Assembly: GCA_024229515.1 (NCBI GenBank)
Contig: JAAESI010000275.1
Location: 62,001 to 126,000, forward strand
Source: Pseudomonadota bacterium
GTDB taxonomy: Bacteria > Myxococcota_A > UBA796 > UBA9615
Length of the DNA stretch: 64,000 nucleotides
Direction: 5' to 3'
Below, one piece after another: positions 49,321-58,040 of the stretch; positions within the stretch are counted from its first letter, which is position 1, and the number at the start of each line of letters is the position of its first letter. The translations under genes were made by a program, and so were the position numbers. A model generated the notes under the pieces. That model was not told where the DNA came from, did not search any database, and saw only the letters and a program-made list of their open reading frames with translations.

Positions 49321-51258
49321 ATGAAGACGTCCGCCTTGCTCCTCGCCCTCGCCGCCGTCCCCCTGCTGGGGTTCGGTTCGTGCGAACCTGCCGCCTCCGC
49401 CTCCCCCGCGGGCGATGAGCCGGACTTCGAGCCCCCCGCGGCGGGCCCCGCGGACACCTTCGACTGCCTCCCCGTCCAGCCGCTGGTCTGCGGAGCGACG
49501 GTCGACGGCGACACGTCCGACCCCAACCACGGCACCACCCAGGCGGTGGACTTCTACGCCGGCGCGGTGGGCAGCTACGCCGGCCCCGAGCTCAGCTACC
49601 GCGTCGACGCGACCGCCTCCGGCTCGGTCGAGGTGGCGTTCGTGGATCCCGAGCCCACGCTCCTGAACCACGACCTGTTCGTGCTCGACGCCACGCTCGG
49701 CTGCACGGGCGAGGCCGCCCTCGCCCGCGGCTTCAACTCTCTGTCCTTCCCGGTCGAAGCGGGCCATCGCTACTACGTCGTCGTCGACGGCCCCGACGAG
49801 GCCGGCGGCGCGTTCGCCGCTTCGACCGAGTGCGAGGACGGCGCGGTCCTGTCCGACGGCGTCGACGAGGCCGATCCCGGCGTCGGCCGCCCCGACCCGT
49901 TCGCCGCCCAGCCCGACACCGGCGAAGGGCTGGTCAACATCTCCGCCGACTTGCAGGAGCTGCTCGAGTTCGGCGAGATCTTCGACGGCTGCGACCGCTG
50001 GGCCGAGCACCCAGAAGACCGCCACGCCAAGCTCCTGTGCGGCAAGTACCGCTTCTTCTACGAGCCGATGGGCACCGACGGCATCCCCCAGCCCCTGCTG
50101 GACTGGATGGGGGGCAACTTCCCCGACTGGGCGGGCGACAGCTTCGCCGGCTTCGGCCTCGTCCCCGACCCCTACGCCGATGAACCCCGCGCCCTCGGCT
50201 TCGGCCGTGCCGGCTCCTTCGGCTTCGCCGACACCCAGGGCATGACCTGCGCCTCCTGCCACTTCGGCGAGCTGCCCGACGGCCGCTACGCCATCGGCTA
50301 CCCCAACCACGACTACGACTACGGCACCCACATGCTGTCGCTGATGGTGGGCGTCCAGGCGGGCATCCCCGGCTTCGACGCGAGCGCCCAGCACCCCGAC
50401 GCCATCGCCGCCCTGCAGCCGATGATCGACGCCTTCGGCGCTGACCCGTGGCTGACCGCGTCGCTGATGTGGAACCTCACGAGCCTGCTGACGGAGGTCG
50501 GGAACATCCCCGAGGTGCCGTACGAGGTGCAGGGCCAGTACGCGTCGTGGCGCACCGGCACGATGGACTTCCTCATCGCGCCGCTGTCGGCCGACGACGG
50601 GGTCCACACGGTCAGCCGCATCTCGCCGCTGTGGGGCATCGCCGACGAGCCCGACTTCGCCGCCTACGGCACCGATCACGCCCAGCTGGGGTGGACCGGC
50701 GGCACCCGCTCCATCGCCGACTTCGCCCGCGGCTTCGTGCACGTGGGCGGCGGGGACCTGAACGACTGGCCGGACGAGCAGTTGGAGCCGCTGGCGGAGT
50801 TCATCCTGTCGCTCCGCGCCCCCGCCCCGGCGGTCCCGCCGCACCCCTCGGACGTGGCCGCCGGACGGGCCGTGTTCGAGACCAGCGGCTGCATCGACTG
50901 CCACGGCGGCCCCCGGGGCGGCGGGCTGGAGATCTACTCCTGGGAGGAGATCGGCACCGACGACACGCTCCGCACCTGGGGCGCCCCCGACGCCGACGGC
51001 GAGCTCTGCTGCGGGCTGTCGGACTACGACAACTCGTACGACACCGGCGGCGTCAAAGCGCCCCGCCTGGTGGGCGCGGGCACGTTCGGCCGGTTCCTCC
51101 ACAACGGCGCGCTGGACTCCCTCGAACAGCTGTTCTGCCTGAAGGCGCGGCCGGCCGCCGAGGTCCCGCCGTTCGCCGCACGCGGGCACGAGTTCGGCTG
51201 CGACTCCCTGTCGGTGCAGCAGCGGGAGCAGCTCGCCGCCTTCCTCCGCGCGCAATAG
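49321..51258 (+). CDS. Di-haem c-type cytochrome with N-terminal PPC-like domain
   Basis: The 645-residue exported protein has a signal/lipobox region (LGFGSC), a PPC-like beta domain at ~45-165 (VDFYAGAVGSYAGPELSYRV...HRYYVVVDG) and two haem c sites, CASCH at ~310 and CIDCH at ~524, in a region resembling di-haem peroxidase-type or related cytochromes (the second half has GRAVFETSGCIDCH and a final LHNGALDSLEQLF). It is divergent from the ten-repeat PPC gene. Electron transfer or peroxidase function is inferred; other ligands cannot be assigned. Confidence 0.78.
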   Translation: MKTSALLLALAAVPLLGFGSCEPAASASPAGDEPDFEPPAAGPADTFDCLPVQPLVCGATVDGDTSDPNHGTTQAVDFYAGAVGSYAGPELSYRVDATASGSVEVAFVDPEPTLLNHDLFVLDATLGCTGEAALARGFNSLSFPVEAGHRYYVVVDGPDEAGGAFAASTECEDGAVLSDGVDEADPGVGRPDPFAAQPDTGEGLVNISADLQELLEFGEIFDGCDRWAEHPEDRHAKLLCGKYRFFYEPMGTDGIPQPLLDWMGGNFPDWAGDSFAGFGLVPDPYADEPRALGFGRAGSFGFADTQGMTCASCHFGELPDGRYAIGYPNHDYDYGTHMLSLMVGVQAGIPGFDASAQHPDAIAALQPMIDAFGADPWLTASLMWNLTSLLTEVGNIPEVPYEVQGQYASWRTGTMDFLIAPLSADDGVHTVSRISPLWGIADEPDFAAYGTDHAQLGWTGGTRSIADFARGFVHVGGGDLNDWPDEQLEPLAEFILSLRAPAPAVPPHPSDVAAGRAVFETSGCIDCHGGPRGGGLEIYSWEEIGTDDTLRTWGAPDADGELCCGLSDYDNSYDTGGVKAPRLVGAGTFGRFLHNGALDSLEQLFCLKARPAAEVPPFAARGHEFGCDSLSVQQREQLAAFLRAQ

Positions 51259-51274
51259 GGCCTGCCGCCTGCCT

Positions 51275-51280
51275 TAGACT
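51275..51280 (+). promoter_or_regulatory. -10-like TAGACT seven bases before GTG 51288
   Basis: Supports GTG 51288 as the start of the kinase gene. Confidence 0.5.
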
Positions 51281-51287
51281 GGCGGGA

Positions 51288-51701
51288 GTGCCCGCGCCGC
51301 AAACCGTGGTCCTGCCCCAGGACCGAGAGCCGTCGACCACGATGACGGCCCGCATGCCCCTGGACGAGGACGAGGTCCGGCGCACCCACGTGTTCCTCGC
51401 GGTCAGCGGCGCGCTCGCCCTCGTCGGGTGCTTCGCGGCGTTCCTGTTCGACGGTGATCCGGCGTGGCGCATCGCGTTCACGGTCAGCGTCGCGGTGATG
51501 CTGCTGGGGTACAGCGCCCTGTGGCTCCAGACCCGCGACCTGCGCAACTACTCGGCCAGCGTCGCCGTCGCCGTGATCACGGTCTGCAACCTCGCCGGCG
51601 TCTCCGCGTCGATCTACTTCGGCATCTTCTCCCCCGCGCCGATGATCCTGATGCTGCCGATCGCGTTCATCGGCCTCAGCTCCTCGGCGCGCGGCGCGTA
51701 G
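51288..51701 (+). CDS. Membrane Ser/Thr kinase, N-terminal membrane part (broken gene)
   Basis: GTG 51288 (or ATG 51342) begins a cytosolic leader followed by hydrophobic helices (FLAVSGALALVGCFAAFLF, IAFTVSVAVMLLGYSALWL, AVITVCNLAGVSASIYFGIF, MILMLPIAFIGL). The frame ends at TAG 51699-51701. The sequence right after it, TAYSVAAGERG, reads on naturally in the same frame until a G run, so the stop looks secondary. Alone it would be an orphan membrane domain; with the downstream part it is a six-helix-type sensor of a kinase. Confidence 0.65.
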   Translation: MPAPQTVVLPQDREPSTTMTARMPLDEDEVRRTHVFLAVSGALALVGCFAAFLFDGDPAWRIAFTVSVAVMLLGYSALWLQTRDLRNYSASVAVAVITVCNLAGVSASIYFGIFSPAPMILMLPIAFIGLSSSARGA

Positions 51702-51729
51702 ACCGCCTACAGCGTCGCCGCCGGCGAGC

Positions 51730-52899
51730 GTGGGGGTGCCGATGCTGCTGGCCTCGGTCGGCCTCTTCGAGGACCCCGGGCTGGTCCGCGCCGACCGCAT
51801 CGGCACGTTCGGCGCCGTCACCTACACCCTGCTGGTGCAGGCGGTGTACGCCGCCTGCTTCGTGCATGCCCGGGCCAGCCGCCGCGCCACGCTGCACGCG
51901 GTCGAGGGGATGGAACGGGAGATGCTCCAGGTGCAGACGCGGGACGCCCTGCTGGAGGAGGCCAACCAGCGTCTGGACGAAGCCCTCCTGGGAGGGTCCC
52001 AGGGACCGTTGACGGGGAGCGATCTGGGGCCCTGGCGGCTCACCGCGCTGCTCGGGCGGGGCGCCATGGGCGACGTCTACGCCGGGATCCGGCGGGACGA
52101 CGGGCTGCACGGAGCGGTGAAGGTCCTGAACCCGGTCGCCGCCTCCGACCCCGAGGCGACCGCCTTGATAAACCGGGAAGTCGACCTCCTCAAGGCGCTG
52201 AAGCACTCCCACGTGGTCGAGGTGTTCGAGGTCGGGGTCGGGGTGCTCCCATGGATGGCGATGGAGCGGCTCACCGGCGAAGGGCTCGACGCGCTCCTGC
52301 GGCGCCGGCGGAAGCTGCCGCCGGACGAGCTGATGGAGCTGATCGGCCAGGTCGCCGACGGCATGGACGCAGCCCACCGCGCCCGCATCCTCCACCGAGA
52401 CCTGAAGCCGTCGAACCTCTTCCTCCTCGATGGGCCGGAGCGGATCTGGAAGATCCTCGACTTCGGCGTCGCCAAGCGCCTCGGCCAGGACCTCACCGTG
52501 ACCCGGGGGATGCTGCTGGGCACGCCGGGCTACATCCCTCCGGAACAGCTGGAGCGCGACGGGCTCGTCGATGAGCGCGGGGACATCTGGGCGCTGGGGG
52601 TGATCGCGTACCGCGCCCTGACCGGTACCCGTCCGTTCCACGGCTCGGGGCAGGCGCTGCTGCTGTCCGTGCTCCGGGATCAGCCCGAAGCGCCGTCGCA
52701 GTGGGTCGAGGACCTCCCCGAGGCGGTAGACGAGGTGTTGCGCGTCGCCTTCGCGAAGGATCCGACCGAGCGGTACGCCAGCGCTCAGGCCTTCGCCTCC
52801 GCGCTCGAAGCGGCATTCGCGGGCAGCATCGAGCCCGCGCTCCAGCGTCAGGCTCGGCGCCTCCTCGAGGCGGCCCCCTGGGGCTGGGAGGGCGGCTGA
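51730..52899 (+). CDS. Membrane Ser/Thr protein kinase, C-terminal kinase part
   Basis: This frame opens with the last two membrane helices (GVPMLLASVGLF, FGAVTYTLLVQAVYAACFV), a coiled-coil-like stretch and a complete Hanks-type kinase domain: LGRGAMGDVY, Lys in GAVKVL, ILHRDLKPSN, KILDFGVAKRL and GTPGYIPPEQ. It lacks the first four helices, which lie in the upstream frame; one extra G in the G5 run at 51732-51736 causes the shift (GERGVPML when corrected). The kinase domain itself is intact. Myxobacteria are rich in such kinases. Confidence 0.8.
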   Translation: MGVPMLLASVGLFEDPGLVRADRIGTFGAVTYTLLVQAVYAACFVHARASRRATLHAVEGMEREMLQVQTRDALLEEANQRLDEALLGGSQGPLTGSDLGPWRLTALLGRGAMGDVYAGIRRDDGLHGAVKVLNPVAASDPEATALINREVDLLKALKHSHVVEVFEVGVGVLPWMAMERLTGEGLDALLRRRRKLPPDELMELIGQVADGMDAAHRARILHRDLKPSNLFLLDGPERIWKILDFGVAKRLGQDLTVTRGMLLGTPGYIPPEQLERDGLVDERGDIWALGVIAYRALTGTRPFHGSGQALLLSVLRDQPEAPSQWVEDLPEAVDEVLRVAFAKDPTERYASAQAFASALEAAFAGSIEPALQRQARRLLEAAPWGWEGG

Positions 52900-52900
52900 C

Positions 52901-53227
52901 TCAGGCGGCGCAGGCGATGCACTTCGTCGCGATCGGCAGCGCCTCCAGCCTCCGCTTGGCGATGTCTCCCCCGCAGCTGGCGCAGCTGCCGTAGGTCCCC
53001 GCGTCGAGTCGGCCGAGGGCGGCGCGGATCTGCAGCAGCTCGGCCCGGTCGTGGTCCTCGAGCGCCTCCAGCACCTCGTCGTTCTCGAGGAACTGGGCGC
53101 GGTCCTTCCAGTCGTTGGGGGCATCGCGGTCGACGCCGCGCAGGTGGGATTCGATCACGTCGACGCGCGTGGCCAACTCATCGGTTTGGCGCAGCAGATG
53201 GGCGCGAATGGCATCCAGGTCGGGCAT
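52901..53227 (-). CDS. DksA/TraR-type C4 zinc-finger protein
   Basis: The 108-residue protein is helical (coiled coil, ~1-70) with a C-terminal CASC-x17-CIAC zinc finger, the layout of DksA/TraR/YbiI proteins that enter the RNA polymerase secondary channel. The DksA tip Asp/Ala pair cannot be placed with certainty. ATG 53227 has GGAGA five bases upstream; the frame's earlier ATG at 53284 lies inside the promoter. A sigma-54-like promoter at 53258-53274 precedes it, so nitrogen, starvation or development signals may control it. Confidence 0.82.
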   Translation of the reverse strand: MPDLDAIRAHLLRQTDELATRVDVIESHLRGVDRDAPNDWKDRAQFLENDEVLEALEDHDRAELLQIRAALGRLDAGTYGSCASCGGDIAKRRLEALPIATKCIACAA

Positions 53228-53257
53228 GTCGTCTCCAGGGTCGATGTCCCATGCTGG

Positions 53258-53274
53258 AGCAACCTTCGCGCCAA
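53258..53274 (-). promoter_or_regulatory. Sigma-54-type -24/-12 promoter
   Basis: Minus-strand TTGGCGCG-AAGG-TTGCT matches the sigma-54 consensus (YTGGCACG-N4-TTGCW) with one mismatch and exact GG-N10-GC spacing. The expected start near 53247 would leave a ~20-base leader with a good ribosome site. Confidence 0.72.
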
Positions 53275-53389
53275 CCCAGGCCAAAACGCAAGACCCTGAA
53301 ATCGAACGGCTTTTCGCTCCAACGGGGCCGCTTGGTTGTGTGTTTTGGCACGCTCGGCGCCGGCCTCGGGTGTGAACCCGGGCACATCG

Positions 53390-54301
53390 TCACAAGCCGC
53401 GGGCCCACTCCGGGCGCAGGCCGATCTTGCCGTCGAGGGCGTCGTCGATCGCCGCCGCCATCGCCGCCCCGTCGCGCGGCAGACGTCCCCCCAGGGGGAG
53501 GTAGTTGCTCGCGTGGTTCGTCCGGAACAGGGCGTCGGTGGGCCGGGCCTCGGCGACGAAGACCCGCAGCTCGGACAGCAGCCCGCCGATGTCGGGAAGC
53601 GTGAAGCGGTCCGCCGCCTCGCGGTCGGCCAGGGGCGTGCCGGGCACGACGGTCAGGGTGAGGGCGGCGAGGAAGTCCGGGTCCATCGCCGTGGCGAGCC
53701 GGGCAGAGCCCCGCGCGTGCTCTTCGGAGCGCTCGATGCCGCCGGCCCCGAGCAGGAAGATCGCGGACAGCGCCAGCCCCGCCGCCTTCGCCTTCGCCGC
53801 GGCCTCGACGTGGGCGTCGAAGATCGGGGTGCCGTGGCGGCCGTCCCCCTCCAGCGCGGTCAGGGGCGCCTTCGCGATGCGTCGCATCGTCGGCTCGTCG
53901 CCCGACTCCGGACCCAGGTACAGCAGCGACAGCCCCAACTGCTGCAGCCGGGCCAGCTCCTCGGGGCTCTTGCCGAGCACGTTGCTCGCCATCGCGTAGC
54001 AGGAGACCCGCTTCAGGGCGCCGAAGCTCTCCCGCAGGCGGACCAGGATCGCCTCCCAGTGGGTCATCGGGAGGATCAGCGCGTCGCCGTCGCACACGAA
54101 GACCTTGGACACCCTGGAGCCGTAGGTGTCCGCGGCGGCGTCGATGTCCGCGAGGACCTCGTCCAGATCCCGGACCCGAAAGGTCTTGTCCCGGTACATG
54201 GAGCAGTAGACGCATTGGTTCCAGGAGCAGCCGACGGTCCCCTGGATGAGGAGCGAGTGGGCTTCGCTGGGGGGCCGGTAGATGGAGCCTTCGTAGCGCA
54301 C
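53390..54301 (-). CDS. Radical SAM protein (elongator/HemN-like superfamily)
   Basis: The 303-residue protein has the cluster motif GCSWNQCVYCSMY at ~24-36 (C-x4-C-x2-C spacing), preceded by RPPSEAHSLLIQ, which I know from a widespread uncharacterised radical SAM group. YLGPESGDE and FLLGAGG follow as expected strands of the barrel. The reaction is unknown. GTG 54301 has GAGGA upstream and lies seven bases after the preceding gene, so the two form an operon. Confidence 0.82.
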   Translation of the reverse strand: MRYEGSIYRPPSEAHSLLIQGTVGCSWNQCVYCSMYRDKTFRVRDLDEVLADIDAAADTYGSRVSKVFVCDGDALILPMTHWEAILVRLRESFGALKRVSCYAMASNVLGKSPEELARLQQLGLSLLYLGPESGDEPTMRRIAKAPLTALEGDGRHGTPIFDAHVEAAAKAKAAGLALSAIFLLGAGGIERSEEHARGSARLATAMDPDFLAALTLTVVPGTPLADREAADRFTLPDIGGLLSELRVFVAEARPTDALFRTNHASNYLPLGGRLPRDGAAMAAAIDDALDGKIGLRPEWARGL

Positions 54302-54308
54302 GGCGTCC

Positions 54309-55625
54309 TCAGTAGAACCAGGGATAGCGCCTCATGAGCGCTTCCTCGTAGGTGTCGATGCTGAGCACCAGCGGCTGCTGATCGTCGACGGCTCGAGCCA
54401 ACTCGAAGCAGCGCCAGGCATCCCCCATCTCGTCCATGGCCGACAGGATGAGTCCCAGGTCGTGCAGCGGTCCCGCGCTGATGGGCTGCCCCTGGAGGTA
54501 ATCGCGCAGGGTCCGGTAGCCCTCATCGTGACGGCCCAGCCCCACGAGGTGATTGGCGGCGAAGACATCGACGACGCGACCGTGGGGGCGGACCTCGTCC
54601 TTGATGCGCTCGAGGGCCCGGAGGGCGAGCTCCGCCTCCGCCGGACTGGAAGCCGAGAGGCTGTTCATCAGCAGATCGAGGCGGCTGTCGGACGCCGCCG
54701 CGGTCGCCACGGGGGCGAGCTCGTCGACGGGGAGACCGGACCGCTGGATGCTGTACTCGAGCCCCGCGAGGAAGCCGTCCAGCCCCCGGTCCTTGGCGAT
54801 CGCACCGCTCATCCGGTCCCGCAGCGACGCCAGCGCCTGGTCGCGGCTCGGGATCGTGCTGGAGCGCACGACCTGCACGAGCTTGGCCACGTCGGCGCGG
54901 TCCGCGATGCGCTCGACGTAGCCGTCGGGGGGGACCGGCGGCCGGCCGGAAGCACGCCCAGAGCCGACGAAGCTCCATTCCTCGATGCGCTCCTCGTCCG
55001 CGGGGGTCCAGCGAAGGGTGATCGACGCCGGCACCGCGCCCTGCTCCAACACGGCGGTTCGCACCTCCGGATGCAGGTGCAGGGCATGGGCCACAAACAC
55101 CGCCCACGACGGCCGCAGGGCCTTGGGGATGCGCTTCTTCCCGGGCATCAGGCCCGCGAGCGCGACCCCGTCGGGGCGGCTCCACCAGGTGCCGCCATCG
55201 GGCGCCTCGAACGCGCCGATCGACGCCCGGGAGTCCATCAGGGGCATGCCGAAGGCGGCCTCCAGTTCGGCGTCGCTGTAGCCCGGCACGTCCGCCTCGG
55301 TGGCTCGAACGAGTCCCCCGAGCACGCGCCGGTTGGCCTGTTCGGCCTCGCGAAGCGCGACCTCGGCGTGGATGGAGGAGCGCTGCCAGGCCTGCTCGTC
55401 GTGGAGGATCCGGGTGACCGTGCGCGCCTCGGTGTCCCAGACCGTGGCCTCCGACCCCCGCGTGCTCGCCACCCAGCCCTTGCCCAGGGTCACGCTGACC
55501 GCCTCGGACGAAACCAACGTGCTCGCGCCGTCGGTGGTCACCACCTGGAAGTCCAGCCGCGGAGCCGCGGACGCGGAGCCCGCAAGCAGCGCGATCAAGG
55601 TCAAGACTCGGAGGGCGAGGCGCAC
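54309..55625 (-). CDS. Exported protein of unknown function with helical repeat C-terminus
   Basis: The 438-residue protein starts at GTG 55625 with a signal peptide (LIALLAGSASA). The mature N-terminal half is beta-rich (FQVVTTDGASTLVSSEAVSVTLGKG) and the C-terminal half helical with TPR-like spacing (NHLVGLGRHDEGYRTLRDYL, LHDLGLILSAMDEMGDAWRCFELA). No family recognised. It precedes the radical SAM gene by seven bases; a link between the two is only positional. Confidence 0.65.
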   Translation of the reverse strand: MRLALRVLTLIALLAGSASAAPRLDFQVVTTDGASTLVSSEAVSVTLGKGWVASTRGSEATVWDTEARTVTRILHDEQAWQRSSIHAEVALREAEQANRRVLGGLVRATEADVPGYSDAELEAAFGMPLMDSRASIGAFEAPDGGTWWSRPDGVALAGLMPGKKRIPKALRPSWAVFVAHALHLHPEVRTAVLEQGAVPASITLRWTPADEERIEEWSFVGSGRASGRPPVPPDGYVERIADRADVAKLVQVVRSSTIPSRDQALASLRDRMSGAIAKDRGLDGFLAGLEYSIQRSGLPVDELAPVATAAASDSRLDLLMNSLSASSPAEAELALRALERIKDEVRPHGRVVDVFAANHLVGLGRHDEGYRTLRDYLQGQPISAGPLHDLGLILSAMDEMGDAWRCFELARAVDDQQPLVLSIDTYEEALMRRYPWFY

Positions 55626-55644
55626 GACGCGCCGAAGGTAACGC

Positions 55645-57312
55645 CTAGCGCGCCAGCCGTCGCGCCAACTGGTCCTCGTACAACGAAGCGGGCTCCAGGG
55701 TGGCGGCTTCGTCGAGCCCCTCGACCCAGTCGTTGGGCTCGGTCCCCTCCCCGGGGGAGAAGAGGCCGTCCTCGGCGACGTCGGCCTCGACGATGACGCC
55801 GTCGGTGCCGATCACGTAGCCGTGGCCGAACTGGAAGCTGCGGACGATGGACCCGTCGGCCCCGCGCACGTTCCAGAACACGTTCTCGGTGGCGCTGTGG
55901 CCGGCCCCCGAGCTCCAATCGTGGCGGTTGACGGCGCCCCAGCCGTCGTCGGCGATGGAGTCGTCGACGAGGTTCGCCATGGCGAGGGAGTGGTGGTACT
56001 CCGACAGGCCGACGCTGCCGAAGGACTCGTCGTCGGTGAGCGCCGAGAAGCCGTCGCGCGACGTGGTGCGCAGCCACACGCAGCCAGACGTGCCGAAGTC
56101 CCAGTTCTGGATGAAGTTGTGGCGCCCGGCCGTGCCCACCGAGTCGCGAATGAGGACCTCGCCGCTGCGGGAGATCTCGAACAGGTAGCCGTTGCCGCCT
56201 CCGCCCCGGTTCTGGGCATGCCCGAGCTCGACCTCGGCGACGGTGACCCGCTTGCTGTCCAGCACCTTGATCCCGCCGCTGGCGAGGTGCCGGCCGTCGT
56301 CCTCGGGGGCGTCGTCGGGGGCGAACGAGGCGACCCGGTGGATCCAACCGTCGGCGACGCCGATGAAGTCGATCGCGTGGCTGCGGTCGATCGCCAACGC
56401 CGCCTCGGTCGTGCCCGCGGTGGAGACCGCCAAGTCCTGCACACCCACCCCGCGGCGGTAGCCGGTCTCGACCCGCACGCTGGCGCTGTCCCGCACCTGC
56501 GCCGCGTAGCGCAGCGGGATGTCGACGGAGACGAGGTTGCCGTCCAGCGCGGTCACCTCCCGGCGGAAGAACGCGCGCCACTGGCCGTTGAACGCCTGCC
56601 ACGTGCCGGTCATGGCGTGCTCTTCCACGAAGTCGTCGGTGATGACCCAGCCGATGGCGATTTCGTCGCCGATCTGGAGCGACGAGGCGTCGGCCAGCTC
56701 GATGTCGTGGGCCCGAGCCTCGCCGTCCGACGCCAGCAGCAGGTCCTCGCCGCGCTGCACGGAGCCGGCCACGGTGAGGTGCCCCGTGTCGCTCATGCCG
56801 TCCAGCCGCGTGAACCAGATCCTCGTCTGCTCCGCGCCCTGGCCCGACACCACCACGCCGTCGGCCTCGACCCGGAGCAGTCCGTCGACCCGGTAGTCCC
56901 CGGCAGGGATCCAGACGGTCCCGCCGTCCGGAAGCGAGTCGATGGCGGCCTGGATCGCCGCCGTGCTGTCCGCCGCGCCGGTCGGGTCCGCGCCGAAATC
57001 AGCCGCTGCGTCCGCGATCGGCCCCACCTGCTCGGCCGGGAGGAGCGCTTCGCCGCGGGCGTATCCGGCGTAGGAGAAGTCGTGCAAGAACCGGCCGTCG
57101 CCATCCGTAGCAGCGGGCGTCCAATCGGCGGGGTACAAGGCGCTGCGCCAAGTCGGGTCGGGGTCGATCGACGAAGAATCGTCGTCGTCATCGTCCGCCG
57201 CCGCCGAGTCGTCATCATCGACGGCGGGCGTGGGATCGGGTTCCGGTTCGACCTCATCGGTGGGGCCGCAGCCGAACAAGAGGGCAAGGATGAGCACGTG
57301 ACGGGGGTTCAC
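55645..57312 (-). CDS. Pectate-lyase-like beta-helix lipoprotein
   Basis: The 555-residue protein has a lipobox (LLFGC), a DDDDSAA linker and, from ~100, the pectate_lyase_3 start ADFGADPTGAADSTAAIQAAIDS with GGTVWIPAGDYRV, then parallel beta-helix coils (VEADGVVVSGQG, VGVQDLAVSTAG, KVLDSKRVTVAEVELGHAQNRG). Related enzymes cut or bind polysaccharides; catalytic residues cannot be placed by eye. It starts at GTG 57312, only 12 bases from the divergent hemolysin III-like gene. Confidence 0.82.
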   Translation of the reverse strand: MNPRHVLILALLFGCGPTDEVEPEPDPTPAVDDDDSAAADDDDDDSSSIDPDPTWRSALYPADWTPAATDGDGRFLHDFSYAGYARGEALLPAEQVGPIADAAADFGADPTGAADSTAAIQAAIDSLPDGGTVWIPAGDYRVDGLLRVEADGVVVSGQGAEQTRIWFTRLDGMSDTGHLTVAGSVQRGEDLLLASDGEARAHDIELADASSLQIGDEIAIGWVITDDFVEEHAMTGTWQAFNGQWRAFFRREVTALDGNLVSVDIPLRYAAQVRDSASVRVETGYRRGVGVQDLAVSTAGTTEAALAIDRSHAIDFIGVADGWIHRVASFAPDDAPEDDGRHLASGGIKVLDSKRVTVAEVELGHAQNRGGGGNGYLFEISRSGEVLIRDSVGTAGRHNFIQNWDFGTSGCVWLRTTSRDGFSALTDDESFGSVGLSEYHHSLAMANLVDDSIADDGWGAVNRHDWSSGAGHSATENVFWNVRGADGSIVRSFQFGHGYVIGTDGVIVEADVAEDGLFSPGEGTEPNDWVEGLDEAATLEPASLYEDQLARRLAR

Positions 57313-57324
57313 AGCTCAAGCATC

Positions 57325-58011
57325 ATGGACAAAGCAGAGATGGCTACGGAAATCCGATTCAAGATCAACAAAGACCCGGTGGCGTGGGCGACCCACTTCG
57401 CGGGGATGGTCGGATCGATCGTCGGACTCGTGCTCCTGGTCATCTACTCGGCGCACGACGTCGCCAAGGTCACCTCGATGGCGATCTACGGCTCCAGCCT
57501 CGTGGTGCTGTTTGGCGCATCGGCCACCTACCACTTCCTCGATCTGGGCGAGCGCGGCAACCGCTGGCTGCGCCAGGTCGACCACGCCGCCATCTTCTTC
57601 CTCATCGCCGGCTCGTACGTGCCCCCGTCGATGCACCTGCTCGACGGCGCCTGGCGCATCACCATCCTGTCGGTCGTCGCCGGCCTGGGCCTCGCCGGCA
57701 TCGTCTTCAAGATCGTCTGGATCGACTGCCCCGCCGGGCTGTCGACGGCGCTGTACCTGGCGATGGGCTGGCTCGCCGTCATCCCCGCCTTCCAGATGTT
57801 CCCCCAGCTGGACGTCTACGCCATCTCGTTCCTCGTCCTCGGGGGACTGGCCTACACCGTCGGCGCGGTCGTCTTCGTGAAGGAGCGGCCCGACCCCTGG
57901 CCCGAGGTGTTCGGCCACCACGATGTGTGGCACGTGCTCGTGCTGCTCGGCGCGGTCGGGCACTTCTTCTTCACGTGGCAGCTGCTGGAGAAGGCGGTCC
58001 CCGGATTCTAG
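57325..58011 (+). CDS. Hemolysin III / PAQR family membrane protein
   Basis: The 228-residue protein has seven hydrophobic helices and the PAQR motifs GASATYHF (Ser and His, ~55), RQVDHAAIFFLIAGSYVP (Asp) and GHHDVWHVLVLLG (His pair, ~205), the zinc site of adiponectin-receptor-like hydrolases. Bacterial members (TrhA/YqfA) affect membrane fluidity. ATG 57325 is the first good start; ATG 57340 is possible. Confidence 0.9.
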   Translation: MDKAEMATEIRFKINKDPVAWATHFAGMVGSIVGLVLLVIYSAHDVAKVTSMAIYGSSLVVLFGASATYHFLDLGERGNRWLRQVDHAAIFFLIAGSYVPPSMHLLDGAWRITILSVVAGLGLAGIVFKIVWIDCPAGLSTALYLAMGWLAVIPAFQMFPQLDVYAISFLVLGGLAYTVGAVVFVKERPDPWPEVFGHHDVWHVLVLLGAVGHFFFTWQLLEKAVPGF

Positions 58012-58040
58012 GCTGGGTTCCCAATGCGAATCCGACTCTC

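Noticed and set aside
53343..53362. Plus-strand sigma-54-like site TTGGCACG with GG-N10-GC
   Set aside because: The -12 half reads GCGCC instead of TTGCW and no plus-strand gene follows.
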